Assembly (NCBI GenBank): GCA_029259835.1
Contig: JAJDEL010000556.1
Span: 1 to 7,481, forward strand
Length of the DNA stretch: 7,481 nucleotides
Direction of reading: 5' to 3'
From: Planctomicrobium sp.
Lineage (GTDB): Bacteria; Planctomycetota; Planctomycetia; Planctomycetales; Planctomycetaceae
The notes beneath the pieces are model-generated. The model saw only the letters and a list, made by a program, of their open reading frames with translations, was not told the DNA's origin and searched no databases. Both the position numbers and the translations under genes were made by a program. Shown one piece after another: positions 1-6,218 of the stretch; within the stretch, counting starts at the first letter, position 1; every line of letters begins with the position of its first letter.

Positions 1-1239
1 GGTCCCAGTCATGTCGACCTCTGGGATATGAAGCCGAATGCCCCGCTCGAAGTGCGCGGTGAATTCAAACCGATCTCGACGAACGCCCCAGGTATTCAGC
101 TTTGCGAACACTTGCCGAAACTTGCCCAGCAAATGGACAAGTTCGCGCTCTTGAGATCGATGACTCACAACATGCCGGTGCATGGGCCGGCATGCAGTGA
201 GATGTTTACTGGTCGCGAATACTTCGGTCCGCCGAAAACCGATCAGGCAACACCTGAAGATTGGCCAAGTTTGAGTGCGCTGGTTTCGCGGTATGGGAAT
301 TTAGGAATGGGTCTGCCTCCTTCGGTTGTACTCCCTTTACATTCACAGTTTATCGGGCAAAGCAAACGGATTGCCGGTCAGACCGGTGGACGTATGGGCG
401 AAGAGTTCGATCCCGTTCTCATCCCGTGTGATCCTGGAAAGAAGGACTTCAAGGTTGAAGGCTTCGACATGTTACCGGATGTTGGTGCTGATCGCCTCAA
501 ACGCAGGCACACTCTGCTGAATCAATTGGAATCGACTCCTGCGGCACTGGCGAACGATTATGGTCGGCGGGCGAAAACCTTCTCTGAATTCGGAGAGATG
601 GCGTACTCGATGATGCACCAGCCAGCGTTCCGGCAGGCACTCGACCTTCAACGGTTGGAACCACAAGCTCGGGAGCGTTACGGCTACACAAATTTCGGAC
701 AAAGCCTGCTGCTCGCGCGGCAACTCGTTGAAGCAGGTGTCTCACTCGTTACCGTCAATTTTGATGATCAGAGCAAATTCGACAAACGATCCCCGATGTG
801 GGACACCCATCACGACAATTTCGCTAAGCTAAGAGATCCACTCTGTCCAATCTTCGACAACGGTTTCTCTGCACTGCTCGAAGATCTCGATGAGCGCGGA
901 CTGCTAGAGACAACTCTCGTCGTTGCGACGGGCGAATTCGGTCGAACTCCAAGAATCGGACAGTTTTCGCAGAACGCGATGACGCTCAAAACCGGTCGTG
1001 ACCACTGGTCGCACGCCTTCACGGCACTCCTTGCAGGTGGTGGAGTGCGCGGAGGACAAGTTTACGGGAAAACAACTTTCAACGCCGGACACATCGCCGA
1101 CAAACCGGTCACTCCCGCCGACCTGACCGCAACAATTTTGCACCACCTCGGCATCGACTCGACGCAGGAATACTGGGACCGATTCCAACAGGTCCATCGA
1201 AAACTCAGCCTCGGCTCACCGATCCGTAATCTTGGTTAG
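1..1239 (+). CDS. DUF1501 family protein, 5'-truncated by the window edge
   Basis: The reading frame is open from base 1 and stops with TAG at 1237-1239, giving 412 visible residues. The first ATG at 28 is internal, because the residues before it (GPSHVDLWDMKP) match the family's N-terminal G-G-P-S-H-x-D motif. The true start and any export signal lie upstream. Family-type segments follow in order: GEFKPI near residue 20, HNMPVHG near 56-62, MWDTHHDNF at 266-274, EFGRTP at 312-317, GRDHW at 332-336, and a C-terminal block running from LLAGGGVRGGQVYG to the DLTATILHHLGID segment. DUF1501 proteins are distant relatives of the alkaline phosphatase/sulfatase superfamily and are highly expanded in planctomycetes. 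Their substrate is unknown, and they often sit beside DUF1549/DUF1553 cytochrome-like genes, which would be upstream and out of view. The family call is secure; the function is not known. Confidence 0.93.
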   Translation, partial: GPSHVDLWDMKPNAPLEVRGEFKPISTNAPGIQLCEHLPKLAQQMDKFALLRSMTHNMPVHGPACSEMFTGREYFGPPKTDQATPEDWPSLSALVSRYGNLGMGLPPSVVLPLHSQFIGQSKRIAGQTGGRMGEEFDPVLIPCDPGKKDFKVEGFDMLPDVGADRLKRRHTLLNQLESTPAALANDYGRRAKTFSEFGEMAYSMMHQPAFRQALDLQRLEPQARERYGYTNFGQSLLLARQLVEAGVSLVTVNFDDQSKFDKRSPMWDTHHDNFAKLRDPLCPIFDNGFSALLEDLDERGLLETTLVVATGEFGRTPRIGQFSQNAMTLKTGRDHWSHAFTALLAGGGVRGGQVYGKTTFNAGHIADKPVTPADLTATILHHLGIDSTQEYWDRFQQVHRKLSLGSPIRNLG

Positions 1240-1295
1240 GAATCGTTCTAAATAAGCCGCAGGGCTGCTAGTCCAATGGCATCTGTTTCTATCAC

Positions 1296-1380
1296 ACGCC
1301 ATGAGCCGAACGCGCTAGCGTCGGGCAATTTGCGAGAAAACGTAACTCGCGCTCGGCCCGAGGCTATCGCCAGCGGATCA
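1296..1380. repeat. Cluster of three adjacent inverted repeats (probable dispersed palindromic element)
   Basis: This lies in the 275-base gap between the DUF1501 and EVE genes, where I see no convincing coding sequence. Three potential stem-loops follow one another. The first is 1305-1313 against 1318-1326, 7 of 9 pairs around a GCTA loop, with the palindrome CGCTAGCG at 1313-1320. The second is GCGAG 1332-1336 against CTCGC 1346-1350, perfect. The third is CTCGG 1352-1356 against CCGAG 1358-1362. The block ends in GGCTATCGCCAGCGG (1362-1376). From memory, CGCTAGCG and GCTATCGCCAGCGG-like stretches recur between planctomycete genes, so a dispersed REP-like element is my inference. The rest of the gap (1240-1295 and 1381-1506) shows only a small stem at 1255-1266 and probably carries the EVE gene's promoter, which I cannot place with confidence. 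Confidence 0.5.
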
Positions 1381-1506
1381 TGTCGGAGAACTTTTTCAAG
1401 CCTTATTTTATGTTCTCGCTTCAAGGGCATTCTCATTGGCGGACCGCAGGGCGATGCTCTACAGTCTCTGGAGAAATCACAAATGCACATTTAGTAAATG
1501 ATGGAC

Positions 1507-1510
1507 AGGA
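1507..1510 (+). promoter_or_regulatory. Ribosome binding site deciding the EVE gene start
   Basis: AGGA lies four bases before the ATG at 1515. It favours that ATG over the in-frame ATG at 1380, which would add 45 residues encoded by the inverted-repeat tail and other intergenic sequence. Confidence 0.5.
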
Positions 1511-1514
1511 ATCG

Positions 1515-2009
1515 ATGGCGAAGAAAGCAACAGGTCAGGCGCGGTACTGGTTGATGAAGTCAGAACCGAACGCTTATTCGATTGATGACCTGGCGAAAGA
1601 AAAGAAACAGACGACGTTCTGGGATGGCGTTCGCAATTATCAGGCGCGGAACATGCTGCGGGACGATATCAAAGTCGGCGATCACGTTTTCTTTTATCAC
1701 AGCAACGCCAAACCAATGGCAATCGTCGGCACGGCGAAAGTTGTGAAGTCAGGCTATGCCGATCACACAGCCTTCGACAAGAATGAAAAACACTTCGACC
1801 CGAAAAGCGATGCCGATAATCCGACCTGGTACATGGTCGATATCCAACTGATCCAGAAATACGAAACACCAGTCACCCGCGACGAGCTCAAGGCAGAACC
1901 AAAACTCGAAGGCATGGTCCTCCTGCAAAAAGGCTCCCGCCTGTCAGTTCAACCCGTCACCGCCGCCGAGTGGAAAATTATCCACAAACTGGCAGGTGTT
2001 AAACCTTAG
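1515..2009 (+). CDS. EVE domain-containing protein (THYN1-like, PUA-fold)
   Basis: This is a complete 164-residue protein made almost entirely of one EVE domain, the usual size for the bacterial stand-alone family. Hallmarks in order are YWLMKSEPNAYSIDDL at 11-26, WDGVRNYQARNMLRD at 36-50, KVGDHVFFYHSN at 53-64, AIVGTAKVVKSGYADHTAFD at 69-88 and WYMVDIQ at 105-111. The EVE domain belongs to the PUA-like superfamily. Family members are thought to bind modified bases in DNA or RNA; human THYN1 is the best-known relative. The ligand here is unknown, and no restriction or modification gene lies nearby to suggest a defence role. The frame extends upstream to an ATG at 1380, but those extra residues are unlike the family, so I chose the ATG at 1515. 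The gene converges on the minus-strand gene ending at 2129. Confidence 0.93.
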   Translation: MAKKATGQARYWLMKSEPNAYSIDDLAKEKKQTTFWDGVRNYQARNMLRDDIKVGDHVFFYHSNAKPMAIVGTAKVVKSGYADHTAFDKNEKHFDPKSDADNPTWYMVDIQLIQKYETPVTRDELKAEPKLEGMVLLQKGSRLSVQPVTAAEWKIIHKLAGVKP

Positions 2010-2053
2010 AACCTGATTGAAAATTTGTACCGCACCGTATTTCGACAACTTTT

Positions 2054-2092
2054 GTCCCCTCTCCCTTGGGGAGAGGGTTAGGGTGAGGGGAC
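2054..2092. repeat. C-rich/G-rich palindromic dispersed repeat between convergent genes
   Basis: CCCTCTCCC at 2057-2065 and GGGAGAGGG at 2069-2077 form a perfect 9-base inverted repeat around TTG. A second, longer arm also pairs: GTCCCCTCTCCC at 2054-2065 against GGGTGAGGGGAC at 2081-2092, with 11 of 12 positions complementary. The left arm can therefore pair with either right arm. This matches a well-known type of short intergenic repeat found in many bacteria. It lies about 45 bases after the EVE stop and 36 bases from the end of the opposing gene, so it could help end transcription from both sides. Neither strand has a U-run after the stem, so it is not a standard intrinsic terminator. Confidence 0.75.
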
Positions 2093-2128
2093 GCAGCGCA
2101 ATTCTCAAACAGGCTCTGAGACCGTCTC

Positions 2129-3463
2129 TCACTTCTTTAAATAAAACCCAACATCCAGTGGACGTGTTTGTGAGTCTCCACGCTCGCAGTCACCACCATC
2201 GTCTTGTTCGTTTTCACCGATGCTGTAAATCAGAACGCGGTCCTCTTCCACAATGTACCGCAACGGTTGACCATCGAATGGATCGATGAGGCTGGCGGAG
2301 GACTCTGATTCTGGTCCCAGCAATTCCTGTTCGATGTCTGCCAGAGAATTCGGCAACGCCCCATGCTTAAGTTGATACCGCCGCGCAGCGATGGCAGCGT
2401 TGGTGCATCTCTGCCGAGCTTCGGCGTCTGCGCCTAGGATAATCACTTGCTCATTACTTTGCATGAGCATTAAGGTTGAAGCGTATTTGATGCGCGAGAA
2501 TGGATTGCGTGTTATTGATGCATTTTGAGTACTCAGTTCGCGCTGACCCTGTAAAGCTTCTTGCCAAGATTTTGATAGCCCTCCAAGCGTGAGTTCAAAG
2601 GCTCGGAGAATTTCAAGTTTGTTCGTTGTTCGAAATGGAGAGTATGTAAAGGGAAGAAGTTCGATGGCACCGAGCGAATATGCTCGTTCACCTTGAAAGG
2701 CAAATGTGAGTTCATCCCGAAAATTCGCGGAGCGAACAGTTTTCTGGAGAGATGCCAAATCGTTATCACTCCATTCGCAAACGGGCAGCATTCGTTCGAC
2801 TGCATCACATGCCATCCTATGGAATGCGATTTGAACGATATAATGAACCAGCATCACCTCTCCCGAGTATGCGTTTGAAAGACCAAAGAGCGATCGGAGA
2901 TTCCTGAGACATTCTTCAGCTTTGTCGTCATGGGCGTGGACATGCATTGCCAGAGATAACAGTCCGTCTGCAGAACGAGCTTTTTGGTTAAATGTGAGTG
3001 CGTATCCGCCCAAATTTGACAAATCAACAGGGAATCGAACCTGACCACAAGCGTCGCTCGCTATGTGAAGGGCCTGCAGTTCGCTTTCCAGTTCTTTGAT
3101 AAAAGTTCGCGCCGCCTCGAATGCAGCCCATTCCTCACCTGGCGGCGGAATCGGAGTTGGACCGTAACCAATGATCGGCAAATCCTTTCCACGGTTGAAG
3201 AGGCCTGCTTTCTCAACGGCATCAAACGCTTTCAGCCACAAGTCGGTGGTGTCTTCAACTCCTTCTGGCACAGCGTAGAAGTCATTGAGTTCATTCAAAT
3301 TCGTCGGCATCCCCTCCGCCCGCAACGCCGCCAACTGCCTGGAAAGCGAACTCTGCCCGACAAGCCACACTACACCCAGAAACAACGGGACCAGCAGCAC
3401 AACGCCAATGGCGATCCATTTCAGTTTCAATCGTTTCAATATCTTGCCTTTCAGGTTGAGCAT
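2129..3463 (-). CDS. Hypothetical planctomycete membrane-anchored protein with pseudopilin-like C-terminal pattern
   Basis: This 444-residue protein is not one I can name. It starts with a positively charged stretch followed by a single membrane segment at about 16-36 (WIAIGVVLLVPLFLGVVWLV). The rest (roughly 37-444) is therefore probably outside the cytoplasm on an N-terminal anchor. The middle is largely helical in appearance, with no motif I recognise. The C-terminal part has a helix with RRYQLKHGALPNSLADI (about 361-377), then DPFDGQPLRY (394-403) and LIYSIGENEQDDGGD (411-425). That order resembles the C-terminal part of type II secretion pseudopilins (a DP-W/F-G-x-P-x-x-Y motif and a final S-x-G-x-D) and is common in planctomycete hypothetical proteins. 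The resemblance is inference and does not show membership of a pilus. The start is the ATG at 3463; no strong ribosome site precedes it. It follows the 4549-3500 gene by 36 bases and is probably co-transcribed with it. Confidence 0.82.
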   Translation of the reverse strand: MLNLKGKILKRLKLKWIAIGVVLLVPLFLGVVWLVGQSSLSRQLAALRAEGMPTNLNELNDFYAVPEGVEDTTDLWLKAFDAVEKAGLFNRGKDLPIIGYGPTPIPPPGEEWAAFEAARTFIKELESELQALHIASDACGQVRFPVDLSNLGGYALTFNQKARSADGLLSLAMHVHAHDDKAEECLRNLRSLFGLSNAYSGEVMLVHYIVQIAFHRMACDAVERMLPVCEWSDNDLASLQKTVRSANFRDELTFAFQGERAYSLGAIELLPFTYSPFRTTNKLEILRAFELTLGGLSKSWQEALQGQRELSTQNASITRNPFSRIKYASTLMLMQSNEQVIILGADAEARQRCTNAAIAARRYQLKHGALPNSLADIEQELLGPESESSASLIDPFDGQPLRYIVEEDRVLIYSIGENEQDDGGDCERGDSQTRPLDVGFYLKK

Positions 3464-3499
3464 TAATTTATTCTGCGCCAGATAGTTGCCTATCGGAAG

Positions 3500-4549
3500 C
3501 TATGAAGGACTGGTTTCAGCGTGATTCTCTAACATGGAACGAATCGTTGGTTGCTCGTCTTTCCAACATTGAGCGGCAGCGGTCGCCACTTCTTGATCAA
3601 ATTCTAACTGGCGGATCTTTCTCTGCTTGTCGAATATCATTGCCAGCCACAAAATTGGGATGAATGAGACAAACATCATGATGATGTACGCTGTCGTGTG
3701 CTGTGCCTCTGACAATTCCAGACGGTCAATCCACACAGCAAATCCAGTAACGATGATGATCCAAATTCCACCGAGTACCCAGTATTTTCGATCCTCTGAA
3801 TGAGAGATCAAGCGAGGGGAAATCGTTTTCTTTGTTGCTCTCCTGAGCCTCAAAGGAAACCACAGGACCAACATCATCACCGGTGGAGGATAAACAAACT
3901 TCCAATCGCCGGTCAGCCAAAAAGAGAAGCCACTCACTATAAACGACAGTGCCAATCCAACGATGAAAATGCGATCAAAATTTTTGCGAGTTAAAATTAC
4001 TTCATGCGGTCCAGGTTCTCTTTCTTTTACTTCTTCAGAAAACGTACACGGTATTGCAACTTGGAGACAAAACTGATTCCAGTCTTCCTGCATCGTTTCC
4101 GGAAATGTTTCACGAAAGAACTGCGTCAACCAGAGTAGGTCCTCATTGGAATAAATTTGAAACAGAATTCTGATTTTCTTATTATCTGTCAGCAGAGTCA
4201 CTCCTCCACGTCGACCTTGCCAAATCCAACGCACGGCGTTGACATTTTTGATCTCAATCAATTTCGTTCTAAAAACACCACCTTGTTCAAGTGATGCCCC
4301 TCGAAGTGTCAGTCGCTTCCAGGCAGTAAGGAGAAGAATCGCCATGCCGAAACCGATCAGTACACAGGATCCACCCATCGATATCGCACACCAAAAACAT
4401 ACCTCTTGAGGTTCTAGGAACCGAAGCACACCCGCCGCCGCCACTCCGATCACCGAAAAGAAAATGAACACGTAGATCGCACCAGGCAATGAACCATCAA
4501 CAGGCTCGAAAACCCGTTCAGTTTGATCATTAATCTCGATGCGATTCAT
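3500..4549 (-). CDS. Hypothetical multi-pass membrane protein with a PH-like soluble insert
   Basis: This 349-residue protein is not assignable to a named family by eye. Hydrophobic segments lie at about 24-44, 53-75, 194-213, 221-236, 257-274 and 286-306, suggesting six membrane passes in a 2+4 arrangement. The stretch between passes two and three (about 77-190) is soluble. Its start, LTLRGASLEQGGVFRTKLIEIKNV and onwards with alternating strands and then the helix EDLLWLTQFFRETFP, resembles bacterial PH-like (bPH2/YdbS-type) domains found next to membrane segments. That assignment is tentative. The tail (307-349) is charged and probably cytoplasmic. ATG at 4549 is the start; GAAGG on the minus strand at 4564-4560 lies ten bases upstream and could be the ribosome site. 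It is the first gene of a likely two-gene unit with the 3463-2129 protein. Confidence 0.82.
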   Translation of the reverse strand: MNRIEINDQTERVFEPVDGSLPGAIYVFIFFSVIGVAAAGVLRFLEPQEVCFWCAISMGGSCVLIGFGMAILLLTAWKRLTLRGASLEQGGVFRTKLIEIKNVNAVRWIWQGRRGGVTLLTDNKKIRILFQIYSNEDLLWLTQFFRETFPETMQEDWNQFCLQVAIPCTFSEEVKEREPGPHEVILTRKNFDRIFIVGLALSFIVSGFSFWLTGDWKFVYPPPVMMLVLWFPLRLRRATKKTISPRLISHSEDRKYWVLGGIWIIIVTGFAVWIDRLELSEAQHTTAYIIMMFVSFIPILWLAMIFDKQRKIRQLEFDQEVATAAAQCWKDEQPTIRSMLENHAETSPS

Positions 4550-4608
4550 TCCTGTGGAGCCTTCAAGTCGACAGTCGTTTCTTTGCTTCTCAGAACGCCA
4601 AGTATTTT

Positions 4609-4740
4609 TTAATCGATGTCAAAGCAGCCGTATTTCAGGCGGAACGTAGAGGATCCGGCAAAGATCAAATTCTTTTGGCACAATCTCAGAGTAAGGACCG
4701 CTGTCAACTCTTCATCTTTCTCAGGCATCAGATCAAACTC
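4609..4740 (-). pseudogene. Possible 3' remnant of a broken gene
   Basis: Minus-strand codons from 4740 down to a TAA at 4611-4609 encode a protein-like tail. It reads EFDLMPEKDEELTAVL, then TLRLCQKNLIFAGSSTF, then RLKYGCFDID. The hydrophobic residues alternate as in beta strands (LTAVLTLRL, LIF, FRLKYGCFDID), and the acidic/hydrophobic mix looks like real protein. The frame stays open back to 4869, but upstream of about 4750 it runs through the dispersed repeat and gives only repeat translation (EPQRTLRTQRKLC). The only ATG is at 4728, which would leave a 39-residue peptide without an obvious ribosome site. My reading is the end of a lost gene cut off by the repeat. It could also be a small genuine gene or chance. 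I do not recognise the family. Confidence 0.3.
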
Positions 4741-4750
4741 TTCCAAACAC

Positions 4751-4850
4751 AACTTCCTTTGTGTTCTTAGAGTTCTTTGTGGTTCAATTTTCCTTCGAAA
4801 AGATAGAGAACGCAGATTTCCGCAGATGTGGCGGATTGACGCAGATTCAA
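4751..4850. repeat. Dispersed intergenic repeat: CTTTGTGTTCTT block plus CGCAGAT direct repeats
   Basis: Two adjoining blocks occupy most of the 330-base gap at 4550-4879. The first (about 4752-4791) contains CCTTTGTGTTCTTAGAG followed by TTCTTTGTGGTTC, itself an internal imperfect repeat of TTTGTG/TTCTT units. Its plus-strand translation (LCVLRVLCGSI) is the spurious peptide typical of a repeat type seen in many unrelated bacteria. The second (about 4809-4847) carries CGCAGAT three times, at 4811, 4821 and 4840, with a degenerate GCGGATT at 4831. I recognise both blocks as common non-coding repeats that often occur together. No terminal inverted repeats or transposase are visible. Between 4550 and 4608 I see nothing beyond a possible leader for the 4549 gene. 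Confidence 0.65.
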
Positions 4851-4879
4851 ATAATTTTATACAACTTCTTCACCGTCCA

Positions 4880-6061
4880 TCAGTAAAGCAAAAACGGCGA
4901 AATTTCTTTCTGCCAGCGAGCGATATTAAACGCGCAGAGCGTGTTGAGTTCTGTTGAGTCGATTGGTTCTTGCTGGTCAATGCGTTTGCGAAGTTGTGCG
5001 TTACCAAAGAGGATATCTATCGGCGGGATTTTGTCTTCGTATTCGTACGGCGGATTGAGCCATTGGAACTCATTTGGGGCGAGGCGTTTTGCGGCGTCGA
5101 TGATGCTGACGGTCAGCGGCACCGACCGTACGGCGTGTGGGTCAGTGATGTGAATCGCGAGACCATTGCAGATTTCATCTTGCCATTTGTCGAACGTTGG
5201 TCGAAACCGAATTGGACGCAGTTGAATGCCTGGGTGGTTGTGACGCGCGACTTCTGTCGTGAATTCTTCAGCATTCAGGTATGGAGCACCACAAAATTCG
5301 AACGGCATCGTCGTGCCCCGTCCTTCGGACAGGTTCGTCCCTTCAAGCAAGACTTGTCCGGGGTAGAGTGTCGCTGTGCTGAGGCTTGGCATGTTCGGTG
5401 AAGGGGAAGCCCACGGTACTCCGGTTTCATGAAAGTGCATTGCTCGCTGCCAGTTCGTCATCGGGATGACACTTAGATTGGCGCCGATATTTTCTTTCTT
5501 GTTAATGAACATTGCAAACTCTCCGAGAGTCAGTCCATGCCGCAGCGGGATTTCAGCATTCCCAACGAAGCTTTGGAATCCGTCTTGTAGCATTGGACCT
5601 TCGAAGATTTCTCCTCCTAGTGGGTTTGGACGATCCAGTACGACAACTCGAACATTATGCTCTGCACACGCACGAAGGCATTCGAGCGTGGTCCAGAGAA
5701 ACGTATAGACTCGTGTCCCGACGTCCTGCAAATCAATTACCAGACAGTCGATTTCTTCAAGCATCTCGGCGGTTGGTCGCCGTGTCTCTGAGTACAAGCT
5801 GTATACAGGCAAGTCGAGAGGTTCGTAGCGAGAGTCCGCCGACTCAATCATGTTCGCCTGTTCTTCACCCCAAAACCCATGTTGCGGTGAAAACAAAGCG
5901 ACCAGTTGCTCAGGAAATCGCTCCGCGAGAGCATCGCAACTGTATCGATAGTTGCGGTCCACCGATGCCTGATTCATCAACAGACCAAATCGAGAACTTA
6001 CGATCTCCGGCGGGGGAGATTTGATGAAGTTTTCAAGACCTGTTCGAACGTGATCTGACAC
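4880..6061 (-). CDS. DUF1343 (NamZ/GH171-type) protein without signal peptide
   Basis: This 393-residue protein covers the whole DUF1343 domain: RTGLENFI at the start, NQASVD at 30-35, FSPQHGFWGEEQANM at 57-71, VIDLQDVGTRVYTF at 108-121, LDRPNP at 142-147, PLRHGLT at 172-178, PSPNMPSL at 220-227, TNLSEGRGT at 242-250, and the family's closing LLY. Characterised members are exo-beta-N-acetylmuramidases acting on peptidoglycan fragments; activity here is inferred. I placed the start at GTG 6061 because family homology begins just after it. The frame continues to an ATG at 6280, but that adds 73 residues unlike the family and overlaps the preceding gene by 62 bases. The start is uncertain, since no strong ribosome site is seen. 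No export signal is visible, so a cytoplasmic location is likely. The motif SPQHG has Gln where the neighbouring paralogue has Glu. It lies 157 bases downstream of that paralogue, so co-transcription is possible. Confidence 0.88.
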   Translation of the reverse strand: MSDHVRTGLENFIKSPPPEIVSSRFGLLMNQASVDRNYRYSCDALAERFPEQLVALFSPQHGFWGEEQANMIESADSRYEPLDLPVYSLYSETRRPTAEMLEEIDCLVIDLQDVGTRVYTFLWTTLECLRACAEHNVRVVVLDRPNPLGGEIFEGPMLQDGFQSFVGNAEIPLRHGLTLGEFAMFINKKENIGANLSVIPMTNWQRAMHFHETGVPWASPSPNMPSLSTATLYPGQVLLEGTNLSEGRGTTMPFEFCGAPYLNAEEFTTEVARHNHPGIQLRPIRFRPTFDKWQDEICNGLAIHITDPHAVRSVPLTVSIIDAAKRLAPNEFQWLNPPYEYEDKIPPIDILFGNAQLRKRIDQQEPIDSTELNTLCAFNIARWQKEISPFLLY

Positions 6062-6218
6062 AATGTGTAACTCGTTTTTCCGATGTAGGGTGCAGTGAAG
6101 CAAGTCGATGAGCAATCGTGGGTTACGTACGCGAATTGAACTGCGATCCAATCTGTCCTCTGTTTTCAGTTCTACTTGCGAAACCCACCAACTCTGAGTT
6201 TCGCGTACTGCACTCAGC

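Noticed and set aside
1436..1465. Possible promoter for the EVE gene (TTGGCG, 18-base gap, TACAGT)
   Set aside because: Each box matches the sigma-70 consensus at only four of six positions, and planctomycete promoters are not well defined. This is no better than chance for a spacer of this size.
1248..1494. Overlapping open frames of 72-80 codons on both strands in the spacer before the EVE gene
   Set aside because: Both read through the inverted-repeat cluster, have no ribosome site and show no family-like motifs. Open frames on both strands are expected from a palindromic GC-rich block.
1515..2009. EVE protein as part of a defence or restriction island
   Set aside because: No nuclease, methyltransferase, McrBC-like gene or mobile element lies in the window. 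The protein is the common stand-alone housekeeping-type EVE family.
1944..2289. Short frames on both strands across the 2054-2092 palindrome
   Set aside because: Peptides such as LTLSPRERG are the known false translation of this repeat type.
4616..4957. Plus-strand open frame of 113 codons
   Set aside because: It covers the dispersed repeat and then runs antisense into the 3' end of the DUF1343 gene. Its peptide (LCVLRVLCGS) is repeat translation, not a protein family.
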